From: an uncultured Collinsella sp.
GTDB lineage: Bacteria; Actinomycetota; Coriobacteriia; Coriobacteriales; Coriobacteriaceae
Assembly (NCBI GenBank): GCA_902496115.1
Contig: CABUZK010000007.1
Coordinates: 1 to 64,000 of the forward strand
DNA: 64,000 bases
Reading direction: 5' to 3'
Shown: in pieces, positions 41,810 through 49,058 of the stretch
How the letters are laid out: each line of letters starts with the position of its first letter
How positions within the stretch are numbered: position 1 is the stretch's first letter
Notes under the pieces: model-generated
Database searches by the model: none
What the model was told of the DNA's origin: nothing
Seen by the model: the letters and a program-made list of their open reading frames with translations, nothing else
Translations under genes and position numbers: made by a program

Positions 41810-44269
41810 ATGACCGAACACCACGCCATCAGCCGTCGAGCATTCACGTTGGGCCTAGGACTCGCAGCATTGTCGCCATTTGTAAGCCTGCCCGAAACCG
41901 CGGGATTGGGCCTTCCCATGCGCGCGGCATTTGCAGAAGACACGCCCACACCGGCGGCCAACCTCGACAAGTTCGTCATTCGCCTTCGCCCCGCGGGCTA
42001 TTTTCGCACCGCGAGTGTCAACGAAGACGGCAACGTCATCGGCAACGTCTGCCACCTGTTTAATGACGGCACGTCCAGCAAACTCATCCTTGAGCACGTA
42101 GCGACCGATACAGGAAATACAAATTGGTATGCCATCCGCACCCTGCTCAATTTCGAAGAGCACAAGAAGACGGGCTACAGCATTTGGTCGGTCGATGGCG
42201 ACTCGGACAAAGATGGAAAGGTCATCCACGTATGGAGTGGCGAGCATGACGGCAAGCCCAGCCGCTCTTTTGCGTTCGATCGTCAGTCAAACGGAACCTA
42301 CATCATCCGAGACCGCACAAACGAGAAAAAAGACATTAATTACCTGGCCATAGAAAAGGACGGTAAAGACCAAGACAACAACAAGATCTGCCACAAGAGG
42401 AAGAGCATTCCGTGGGAGCTCGAACTTGTCGGTTACGACAAGGGCGAGATCAATACCACGGTTAGAAGTATCGACTGGATCACGTATAGCAGCTACGTCG
42501 ACGGACCATGCTGGATGAAATACGTCGACGGCAACAAATACCTCGACGAGCTGAGCATCCCGGGCACGCATGATTCGAGCACCTGCAGCGTCGACAACGA
42601 CACCGAGCCCCAAACCTCGCTTGCAAAGTGCCAGCAGGATTACATCCCCACGCAGTTGCTCGAAGGCATTCGCTATTTTGATATCCGACTTGGAAAGAAC
42701 AACGATAAAGGCGACCCCGGCATCGACCATGGAATATGCTACCTGCTCAAAAAAGACGGGGGCTTTATACATCTCTCCGATGTCATCGGTTACTTCAAAA
42801 CATTTTTGAACGAAAACCCGTCAGAAGCGCTCATCATGCTGGTGTCACGAGGCAACGACGAAGCTACCGACGAAAGCGTTACGACGGCTTTCGCCAAGGT
42901 TTTGGACGACAACCCCAAACTGTTCTATACGTCGAGCCATGTCCCCACACTGAACGAGGTGCGCGGAAAGATCGTCCTGCTGCGTCGATTTAAACTCGCC
43001 GGCGACAGTGTAGACGGCCACACGTGGGGCCTCGACCTCACCGAATGGGACGACAAAATCAAGGCGCATTCCGGAAAGTCCATGTGCCTCGTGAAATACG
43101 AGCAAGGCTTTGAGGCTGCGGGCAATACGGGCGACAAAGAGCCCTATAGCACAGCGGTATATGCCCAAGACCATTACAGCTGCACGGGATCCAGTAAGAT
43201 CGACTGGGTCGATATGGCCCTGAAGGCGGCGGCCGAGTTCGAGCCCAGCACCGTAGATATCACTGCCGCGGACGGGACAACGGTGCAGGCAACGGAGCGC
43301 TGCTGGTTTATTAACTACACTAGCTGCACGCAAAACAACCCTTTTACCGCAGCGCGAGTGGTCGACGAGCACCTGTACAAGAGCTCGTATATAAACAATA
43401 CCGGAGTTGAGGGCACAAAAGAGAACTGCCGTAAGCGCATTGGCATCATTGCGTCCGACTTTGTTGATGCGGCGCTGGCCCGGAGCATCTATCAGCGCAA
43501 TTACGATACGGAGCACAAGCAGACAGCTTCGTACTATCTCCCGACCCGCATGCGCATGACGTACGGCGACTCGCTGAGCGACGCCTCGCTCCAGGACGGC
43601 AAGACCGTTGGCGAGGGTCATTTCCGCCTCGTCGACAGCAGCAACGTACTCAACGTGGCGGCTTCGGGCCATGCGTTTGCCATCGAATATGTGGATGTCG
43701 ACGCCTTGGGCAACGAGACCGTTACGGAGCTGCGGGGCTCCGTGCCCATCGATATCGATCCACGCGCGCTGACGCCCCATTTTGAGGGACTCGAAGGCCT
43801 TAAGGCCGGCGAAGACGCGCGCGCCAAGATTGCGGCATCACTCGAGGGCAAACTCGAAACCGATGCCTGCACGGCCCAGCTCGAGTTTGTGCACGACGCG
43901 GACGGCGCTCCGGGCACGGCAATGGCCGAGGGCGAGGCATTTGCCGCGGGGACGTATTGGGTGCGTGCGAAAGGCCTGTTGGGCGACGCGGCGCAAAACT
44001 ACACGCTTGCCACCGACGGAGCCGCAAGCTTTACCGTAGCGGCCTCGGGCAGTGCAGGCGGCACCGGCACCGGCAACGGCACCAACGCGAGCAGCACCGA
44101 CAAGAACGGCAAGGACAACAAGGGCAAGGGCTCGGGCGGAAAACTCGCCGACACGGGCGACGGCTCCGGCATTGCCGCCGGGCTCGCCGCTGCCGCCGTG
44201 GCGACGACGGTCGCCGGCGCAGCAGTGCTTGCCAGTGACCGCGAAAACGCTGGGGACGGTAGCGAATAA
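41810..44269 (+). CDS. Tat-exported PI-PLC-like phosphodiesterase with sortase-type C terminus
   Basis: An 819-residue surface enzyme candidate. The N terminus has a twin-arginine signal (ISRRAFTLGLGLAALSPFVS). Residues about 50-210 look like a ricin-type beta-trefoil (LILEHVATD, WSVDGDSD). The PI-PLC X-type barrel follows: LSIPGTHDSSTC with the general base H254, and GIDHGICYLL with H307, the usual pair of catalytic His; FDIRLG and IMLVSRG are also typical. A C-terminal beta domain is followed by a Gly/Lys linker and LADTG (779-783), a hydrophobic helix and a charged tail, as in LPXTG-type sorting signals. Such enzymes cleave glycerophosphodiester-type head groups; the host or bacterial substrate is unknown. 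Confidence 0.85.
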   Translation: MTEHHAISRRAFTLGLGLAALSPFVSLPETAGLGLPMRAAFAEDTPTPAANLDKFVIRLRPAGYFRTASVNEDGNVIGNVCHLFNDGTSSKLILEHVATDTGNTNWYAIRTLLNFEEHKKTGYSIWSVDGDSDKDGKVIHVWSGEHDGKPSRSFAFDRQSNGTYIIRDRTNEKKDINYLAIEKDGKDQDNNKICHKRKSIPWELELVGYDKGEINTTVRSIDWITYSSYVDGPCWMKYVDGNKYLDELSIPGTHDSSTCSVDNDTEPQTSLAKCQQDYIPTQLLEGIRYFDIRLGKNNDKGDPGIDHGICYLLKKDGGFIHLSDVIGYFKTFLNENPSEALIMLVSRGNDEATDESVTTAFAKVLDDNPKLFYTSSHVPTLNEVRGKIVLLRRFKLAGDSVDGHTWGLDLTEWDDKIKAHSGKSMCLVKYEQGFEAAGNTGDKEPYSTAVYAQDHYSCTGSSKIDWVDMALKAAAEFEPSTVDITAADGTTVQATERCWFINYTSCTQNNPFTAARVVDEHLYKSSYINNTGVEGTKENCRKRIGIIASDFVDAALARSIYQRNYDTEHKQTASYYLPTRMRMTYGDSLSDASLQDGKTVGEGHFRLVDSSNVLNVAASGHAFAIEYVDVDALGNETVTELRGSVPIDIDPRALTPHFEGLEGLKAGEDARAKIAASLEGKLETDACTAQLEFVHDADGAPGTAMAEGEAFAAGTYWVRAKGLLGDAAQNYTLATDGAASFTVAASGSAGGTGTGNGTNASSTDKNGKDNKGKGSGGKLADTGDGSGIAAGLAAAAVATTVAGAAVLASDRENAGDGSE

Positions 44270-44298
44270 GCAAGCCGGCCTTTTAGACACATCGACTC

Positions 44299-44338
44299 AA
44301 TCGGGGGCGCAGAACACCGTTCTGTGCCCCCGATTTTT
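44299..44338 (+). terminator. Rho-independent terminator after the PI-PLC-like gene
   Basis: TCGGGGGCGCAGAAC pairs with GTTCTGTGCCCCCGA (one mismatch) over a 3-base loop, followed by TTTTTAC. Confidence 0.9.
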
Positions 44339-44363
44339 ACCTTGGCCCAAACGCCGCCATAGG

Positions 44364-44633
44364 CTACATCACCATGTTCAGCGCGTTAACAAACTCCTGG
44401 GCCTTCGCACGGCTGCTCAGGCTAAAGACGCAAGCAGTCAACAGCCTGTTACGCAGAAAAACATCGCGGCCTTTGATTCTATTGACGCCCGTAATGTCCT
44501 TAAGATAGACAATTTCGGTGTGCTTGCCACCAAAAGTGCCCTTCTTGAGCACCTCAATACGATTGGGATAGATCTTAACGTCTTTAAACCTACCCGAACC
44601 TTTGTCCTGGAATAGCAGCGTGTTGTTGTCCAT
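44364..44633 (-). CDS. Small PH-like domain protein, copy 1
   Basis: An 89-residue protein starting MDNNTLLFQDKGSGRFKDVK, with a beta-rich pattern (KIYPNRIEVLKKG, HTEIVYLKDITGVNRIKG) and a final amphipathic helix (SSRAKAQEFVNALNMVM). This is the outline of a compact bacterial PH-like domain. The ATG at 44633 has GGGAG upstream. A close paralogue of equal length lies at 48437-48706 in the same orientation, and the two bracket the defence-related genes between them. Function unknown; no membrane or enzyme motif is seen. Confidence 0.7.
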   Translation of the reverse strand: MDNNTLLFQDKGSGRFKDVKIYPNRIEVLKKGTFGGKHTEIVYLKDITGVNRIKGRDVFLRNRLLTACVFSLSSRAKAQEFVNALNMVM

Positions 44634-44801
44634 ACGCGTCACTCCCGTGGGGTTCGCTAAAACTGTCTCTATTGCCACATTTTAGTCACCGCAAGGCTCC
44701 CATGCGAAGGTGCCAGACAGCACAGCAATTCGTGTCCGCGCGAGGCTTTAAACTAGATGCGATAAAGATGCATTCCACAAGAGGAAAGTGGGGCGACAGT
44801 G

Positions 44802-45845
44802 ATGGGCGAACTGGTAAACCGTGGAAAATCGGCAATCGTGCCCGAAGGCTTTTACAAGCAGGTTTCCTCGATTCTCAACGCCGCTCGCGACAAGGCCTAT
44901 ACCGCCGTTAACTTTGCGATGGTTGAGGCGTATTGGGAGATCGGCAAGAGCATAGTTGATGAGCAGGGCGGAGAGGAGCGCGCAGCATATGGAGAGGCAT
45001 TGATTGCGGGCCTCTCCAGAAGGCTTACCGCGGATTTCGGAAGAGGCTTTGGCATCGCAAACCTTCGCAATATGCGTCAGTTCTTTCTTGCGTTTCCAAT
45101 TCGCGACGCACTGCGTAGCGAATTGAGCTGGACTCATTACCGCAGGTTGATGCGCATTCCCGACCCTGATGCTCGCGCCTGGTACATGAACGAATGCGCC
45201 GATTCTCGTTGGAGCACGCGTCAGCTCGAGCGCCAGATCAACACCATGTTCCGCGAGCGCCTGCTTGCCAGCAAGGACAAGAAGGCCGTCACCCAGGAAA
45301 TCCAAAAGAGCGCCCCGGCTCGTCGCCCCGAGGATATCATCCGCGACCCATATGTACTGGAGTTTTTAGGTTTCTCGGACGATACTGCGTTTCGCGAGAG
45401 CGATCTAGAGCAGGCGCTCATCACGCATCTTCAGAAGTTCCTGCTGGAGCTTGGCCGTGGTTTCGCTTTCGAGGCGCGCCAAAAGCGCATCACCTTTGAT
45501 GGGCGCCATTTCTATATTGACCTTGTTTTTTACAACTATCTGATGCGCTGCTTCGTGCTCATCGACCTTAAGACCGATGACCTTACGCATCAGGACCTGG
45601 GCCAGATGCAAATGTATGTGAACTACTACACGCGTGAGCTCATGAACGAAGGCGACAATCCGCCCATAGGCATCGTGCTCTGCGCGGACAAAAGCGATTC
45701 GATCGTCGAGTACACGCTGCCCGAAGACAACGACCAAGTGTTTGCCGCCAAATACCTGCCGTATCTTCCAAGCAAGGAAGAGCTGGCGCGCGAGCTGAGT
45801 GCCGAGTACCGCGCCATCAACGAAGCGACTAATGGCGAAGTGTAA
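44802..45845 (+). CDS. YhcG-type PD-(D/E)xK nuclease (DUF1016)
   Basis: A 347-residue protein with the two DUF1016 parts. The N-terminal domain shows MVEAYWEIGKSIVDEQGG and FGRGFGIANLRNMRQFFLAF. The C-terminal part is the nuclease, DPYVLEFLGF followed by FYIDLVFYNYLMRCFVLIDL with the Asp and Glu/Asp-x-Lys positions (IDLKTDDLTHQDLGQMQMYV). Family members are found in restriction and defence regions and are inferred to cut DNA. The ATG at 44802 overlaps a GTG one base-triplet earlier; ribosome signals are weak. It is 69 bases upstream of the ADP-ribosylglycohydrolase gene, possibly one operon. Confidence 0.88.
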   Translation: MGELVNRGKSAIVPEGFYKQVSSILNAARDKAYTAVNFAMVEAYWEIGKSIVDEQGGEERAAYGEALIAGLSRRLTADFGRGFGIANLRNMRQFFLAFPIRDALRSELSWTHYRRLMRIPDPDARAWYMNECADSRWSTRQLERQINTMFRERLLASKDKKAVTQEIQKSAPARRPEDIIRDPYVLEFLGFSDDTAFRESDLEQALITHLQKFLLELGRGFAFEARQKRITFDGRHFYIDLVFYNYLMRCFVLIDLKTDDLTHQDLGQMQMYVNYYTRELMNEGDNPPIGIVLCADKSDSIVEYTLPEDNDQVFAAKYLPYLPSKEELARELSAEYRAINEATNGEV

Positions 45846-45914
45846 AGGCAATAGCGCGGTGCGGCCGACGTCCTCGACGGCGTTCCGTATCACCTGGCAT
45901 AAGAGGAGTTTTTC

Positions 45915-46703
45915 ATGACAGACAGATCGAAAGCAACGCTACGTGGCTGCATCTACGGGCTCGCTGTTGGCGATGCATTAGGCGTTCCTTACGAGTTCAG
46001 GCCTCGTGGCACATTCGAATGCACCGACATGATCGGCTACGGCACGCATGGGCAACCCGCCGGCACCTGGAGCGACGACACATCTATGACGCTTGCTACC
46101 TGCGACTCGATTAGGGAGCTCGGGCACATCGACACCGCGGACATGCGCGACAAGTTCGTAGGCTGGATTGCCCGTGGCGAGTATACGATCGACGGCGTTT
46201 TCGATTATGGCGGCACGACCGCCCGCGCCTTGCACACCGGCAAAGGAGGCTCCGGCGAGCGCGACAACGGCAACGGATCGCTCATGCGCATCGCTCCCCT
46301 GGCGTTCACCGATGCGACAGACGACGAGATCTGCGAGGTCTCCGCGATTACGCACGCCCACAGAACGTCGACCGATGCATGCGTCATATTTATCGAGCTA
46401 ATGAGGGATGTGATGAACGACGCGCTTCCCTCGTGGGTGCTCCAGCTGAAAGACGTGCCCGAGCACGAAATCAGGTCTGGCGGCTTCGTGCGCGACACGC
46501 TTAAAGCAGCCACCTGGTGTTTCGTCAACACTAACAGCTACGAAGATTGCGTGCTTGCCGCCGTCAACCTGGGCGACGACACCGACACCACCGCAGCCGT
46601 CGCCGGCGCCCTCGCCGGCACGGTCTACGGTCTCAAAGCCATCCCACAGGAGTGGATCGACACTCTACGCGGAAAAGGGCTGATTGAGCAGTGTTTGTTT
46701 TAG
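45915..46703 (+). CDS. ADP-ribosylglycohydrolase (DraG/ARH family)
   Basis: A 262-residue enzyme that removes ADP-ribose from modified proteins or other targets. The di-magnesium site is visible: GLAVGDALGVPYEF, GTWSDDTSMTLAT, ERDNGNGSLMRIAPLAF, AITHAHRTSTDAC, and LGDDTDTTAAVAGALAGTVYG at the C terminus. AGGAG lies six bases before the ATG. Free-standing ADP-ribosylglycohydrolases occur in toxin, defence and metabolic settings; no ADP-ribosyltransferase is seen in this window. It is followed by a 73-residue gene 35 bases on. Confidence 0.9.
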   Translation: MTDRSKATLRGCIYGLAVGDALGVPYEFRPRGTFECTDMIGYGTHGQPAGTWSDDTSMTLATCDSIRELGHIDTADMRDKFVGWIARGEYTIDGVFDYGGTTARALHTGKGGSGERDNGNGSLMRIAPLAFTDATDDEICEVSAITHAHRTSTDACVIFIELMRDVMNDALPSWVLQLKDVPEHEIRSGGFVRDTLKAATWCFVNTNSYEDCVLAAVNLGDDTDTTAAVAGALAGTVYGLKAIPQEWIDTLRGKGLIEQCLF

Positions 46704-46738
46704 GGCGCACTTACGATAGAAACTGACCAGGGGGCACC

Positions 46739-46960
46739 ATGGAAAGAGAGATCGCGAATATAGACGAGTTCCAAGTGGACGAAAACGGGATTCCGCTATT
46801 TCCAGTAGAACTGAAGGAAGAAGCCAGCCTCTATGTCCTCCCCGACGGGCGTTACCTCCCCTGCGGGCTCTACAGGACCGCAGACGGCGGTTCGCTCATT
46901 TATGAGCCGTTTGGGCTCAGCACCTTCGGGCAAATGCTTGCTCAATTCAAAGAGTGCTAG
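46739..46960 (+). CDS. Small hypothetical protein (73 aa)
   Basis: A short gene with GGGGG four bases before the ATG. The product begins MEREIANIDEFQVDENGIPL and ends SLIYEPFGLSTFGQMLAQFK plus EC. It is acidic with a beta-hairpin-like middle (LYVLPDGRYLPCGLYRTADG). I do not recognise the family. It probably shares a transcript with the ADP-ribosylglycohydrolase gene 35 bases upstream. Confidence 0.6.
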   Translation: MEREIANIDEFQVDENGIPLFPVELKEEASLYVLPDGRYLPCGLYRTADGGSLIYEPFGLSTFGQMLAQFKEC

Positions 46961-46966
46961 AGGTTT

Positions 46967-47007
46967 GATTGCCCGTTAGATCGATACTGTTCCAAACCAT
47001 GGGATGG
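46967..47007 (+). repeat. Direct repeat, left copy
   Basis: GATTGCCCGTTAGATCGATA followed by CTGTTCCAAACC and TGGGATGG. It matches 48762-48803 at about 35 of 41 positions, in the same orientation. The repeats bracket the tiny gene, hicB-like gene, CRISPR relic and second PH-like gene. Confidence 0.65.
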
Positions 47008-47103
47008 GTAGGATGTCTCCCACCGCGTCCTGTGAGGTAAAATCTTGACTGCCGCGGAATCCGCCTGCGGGCAACGCTCCGATCTCCGATTGGGGTGAAG
47101 CCT

Positions 47104-47196
47104 ATGAACTTGTTTCTTGAAATCCTGCGCCTCTCGATGTATGTGACCGGCATTGCCCGGAACCTCTACTCGATCTGGCGGGAATATAAGCAGTAA
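47104..47196 (+). CDS. Tiny amphipathic peptide gene (30 aa)
   Basis: A 30-codon frame, ATG 47104 to TAA 47196, with GGGGTGA seven bases upstream and a strong terminator 23 bases downstream. The peptide begins MNLFLEILRLSMYVTGIARN and ends LYSIWREYKQ. It has a hydrophobic N-terminal half and a basic, aromatic C-terminal half, similar in build to small membrane peptides or type I toxins. I cannot name a family. The own terminator is the main reason for calling it a gene. Confidence 0.45.
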   Translation: MNLFLEILRLSMYVTGIARNLYSIWREYKQ

Positions 47197-47218
47197 CGGA
47201 TAGCGAAGGGAGTCATGA

Positions 47219-47244
47219 AAAGGGCCGGTTGCAGCCGGCCCTTT
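47219..47244. terminator. Strong hairpin terminator after the tiny gene
   Basis: AAAGGGCCGG pairs perfectly with CCGGCCCTTT over a 6-base loop. It is close to symmetric and could work from either side. Confidence 0.75.
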
Positions 47245-47696
47245 AGACGATAATACCTGCGTTGCCCGCGCTTCCGAAGTGTGACTAGCTGAGGAGCGGG
47301 TTCCGCGGCACAACCTGATTTTACCCAGCGAGGCGGATCTTTTGCAGCCGCTCCACCGTTTATTTACATCTACCAACATCGGGATCTAAAACCAAAAGTT
47401 TGCGCCCCGAATGGACAGAAAGGAGCGAGATTACGGAGAAGAAGTTGGACAATCGAGGTTCGGCTTGGAGTCTACATAGCATATGCTAGGAAAATGATGG
47501 AGAGGGTCAGGGCACTGCGCGGCGTTGGGCTCACTATCCTGGAGATAACCGAGGCGCCAGATAGAGCGGCGACGCTTTTCGGGACATTTCCCAGACTTCT
47601 CGAGAGGCAATCGCTACCTCAACTCGGCATAAATAGTTCGCCCCGGGGGACAGCCGAAGAGCCCTTTTTACGGCCACCTTTCATGACGGACAAAAG

Positions 47697-48155
47697 CTAT
47701 GCGACCACGCCCCGCTTGGGCCTGCCCGAGCGGGGCGTGTCGGTCAGGCGCGCCGCTATGCTCTCCACGGTCACATAGGTGCGGCGGCCCTTGCGGTAGC
47801 CCGTGAGGATTCCCGAGTCGAGCATGTGGGTAATCCTGCCGGGGGAAACGGAGAGCCCGCGCGCGGCTCCGGCCGCCGAGACCGTCTCCCCCTCCACGAT
47901 ATACCCCTCGTCCGTGGAGAAGGCGACCATCATGGAGAGGCCGCCGTCTGCGGGCTCGATAAACTCGGGCTCCAGCACGGCGAGGCCGTCCCTCACGAGC
48001 ACAGCCACGTAGGTGCTCGCCGCGTCCACGGCCTGCTCGGCGGCCTCGGCAATCGTGTCACCGCAGGCAAAGCATCCCGGTAGCGAGGGAAACTCCACGT
48101 CGTAACCACCGTCCTCATCGGGCGTGAGCACCGCCTGATAAACGTATGTCTTCAT
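47697..48155 (-). CDS. HicB-like antitoxin with C-terminal HTH, no HicA neighbour
   Basis: A 152-residue protein. The N-terminal 70 residues are a HicB domain (YQAVLTPDEDGGYDVEFPSL, then PGCFACGDTIAEAAEQAVDA). The C-terminal 60 residues carry an excisionase-type helix-turn-helix (GETVSAAGAARGLSVSPGRI, then THMLDSGILTGYRKGRRTYV). HicB usually neutralises the small mRNA interferase HicA. I searched both flanks by eye and found no HicA-like frame, so it is an orphan or its toxin is lost. GGGGG precedes the ATG at 48155. Confidence 0.8.
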   Translation of the reverse strand: MKTYVYQAVLTPDEDGGYDVEFPSLPGCFACGDTIAEAAEQAVDAASTYVAVLVRDGLAVLEPEFIEPADGGLSMMVAFSTDEGYIVEGETVSAAGAARGLSVSPGRITHMLDSGILTGYRKGRRTYVTVESIAARLTDTPRSGRPKRGVVA

Positions 48156-48340
48156 ATCTTTCGACCCCCAAGGGAGCGGAGCTAAAGCCATCCCGCCGTC
48201 TAAGCCACTCCCCGGACTTGCCCAGGCACTCGCAGCCCTCCATGCTCGTCAGAACGTGACGCTCTACCCTGTCCTCTAGCGTGTCGAGTCACATCGTGAC
48301 GAGACGGTTCGGCCGCCTGACTTCATCCTCGGACAGGCAG

Positions 48341-48429
48341 GGATCATCCCCGCGTGTGTGGGAAACAGCAGGCTAGCGCAATGCCCGTTGTATTACCTGA
48401 GGGATCACCACCGCGCGTGCGGGGAATAG
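48341..48429. CRISPR. Relic type I-E CRISPR array: two decayed repeats and one spacer
   Basis: Two 28-nt sequences at 48341-48368 (starting GGATCATCCCCGCGTGTGTG) and 48402-48429 (starting GGATCACCACCGCGCGTGCG) agree at 22 of 28 positions and are separated by a 33-nt unique spacer. The 61-base period and the CCCGCG-N4-CGGGG palindrome with GGATCAC/T at the end match type I-E repeats, whose reverse complement starts GTGTTCCCCGC and ends GGGGATGATCC. The two repeats have diverged, no further copy is seen one period away on either side, and no cas gene lies in the window. It is best read as the remnant of an array. Confidence 0.55.
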
Positions 48430-48436
48430 CTATCGG

Positions 48437-48706
48437 CTACATAATCGAGTTCAGGACCCTCACGAATTCCTGTGCCTGGGAGCGGCTGCTCAGCCTGTAG
48501 TCATAGCCCGTCCGCAGCCTGTTGTTCAAGATCACCTGCTTGCCATTGATTCTATAGACACCGGTAACGTCATTCAGGTAAACCACCTCTTCATGCGTGC
48601 CGAAGAAGCGGTTCTTCTTGAGCGTGGTGATCCGGTTCGGGTAGATGCAGATTTCCTTGAATACACCGGCACCCTTATCCCTAAACAGCAGTGTGTCGTT
48701 GTCCAT
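48437..48706 (-). CDS. Small PH-like domain protein, copy 2
   Basis: An 89-residue paralogue of 44364-44633. It begins MDNDTLLFRDKGAGVFKEIC and shares IYPNRI..LKK, EVVYLNDVTGVYRINGKQV and the last helix SSRSQAQEFVRVLNSIM. The two differ most in the central strands. The stop codon lies eight bases from the CRISPR relic. Duplicates of one small gene flanking a set of defence-related genes suggest that the block arrived or was rearranged by recombination between them. Confidence 0.7.
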   Translation of the reverse strand: MDNDTLLFRDKGAGVFKEICIYPNRITTLKKNRFFGTHEEVVYLNDVTGVYRINGKQVILNNRLRTGYDYRLSSRSQAQEFVRVLNSIM

Positions 48707-48761
48707 TTCTACTCCTCTTTGTTGACGTCGGTTAGATTGCGGTTCGAGCTGTCATATTGCT

Positions 48762-48803
48762 AGATTACCAGTTAGATCGGCACTGTTCCAAAACCGTGAG
48801 ATG
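48762..48803 (+). repeat. Direct repeat, right copy
   Basis: GATTACCAGTTAGATCGGCA followed by CTGTTCCAAAACC and TGAGATGG; same orientation as 46967-47007 with a few substitutions and one inserted A. It lies just upstream of the second PH-like gene and before the methylase operator region. Confidence 0.65.
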
Positions 48804-48961
48804 GCATGCCGTGCGCTCTCGTCCTCAACAGTGAATAGATTGAAACAGCAATTGCGCGCTGCTCCGATTCAGCTCTCATGCCTTTATCCGTTACCAAATC
48901 ATTAGCTTGTGGGCAAAACCAGCTGGCTCCGACGGATCAATGCGACTAGAACAAGGGCTTT

Positions 48962-49038
48962 GGTTATAAATAACCTGAAAACCATCTGGTTATCAATAAC
49001 CTTATGTGCTATAGTTCAATCAGCGGTTATTGATAACC
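48962..49038 (+). promoter_or_regulatory. Promoter with three GGTTATNNATAACC palindromic operators
   Basis: Three 14-bp perfect palindromes of the form GGTTAT-NN-ATAACC lie at 48962-48975, 48988-49001 and 49025-49038 (central pairs AA, CA and TG). Centres are 26 and 37 bases apart, near 2.5 and 3.5 helix turns. TATAGT at 49010-49015 fits a -10 box, so the second site covers the -35 area and the third the early transcribed region. That is the layout expected for cooperative repression of the methylase gene that follows. Confidence 0.75.
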
Positions 49039-49058
49039 AATCAATGAAAGGATTCAAA

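Larger units (their letters stand above)
46961..47696. other. Long region with a direct repeat, a tiny gene and a terminator
   Basis: Over 700 bases with no ordinary gene. It holds one copy of a 41-nt direct repeat (46967-47007), a 30-codon gene with terminator (47104-47244), and a stretch to 47696 in which I see only weak frames and a TAGCATATGCTA palindrome near 47476. A plus-strand frame at 47494-47778 runs antisense into the hicB-like gene and is doubtful. Confidence 0.55.

Noticed and set aside
46957..47379. Minus-strand frame of 140 codons
   Set aside because: Crosses the direct repeat, the tiny gene and its terminator; no ribosome site and no recognisable domain.
47494..47778. Plus-strand frame of 94 codons
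   Set aside because: Considered as a missing HicA toxin, but it has no HicA motif, and its 3' part is antisense to the hicB-like gene.
48280..48307. A third CRISPR repeat one period upstream
   Set aside because: Only about 8 of 28 positions match, no better than chance.
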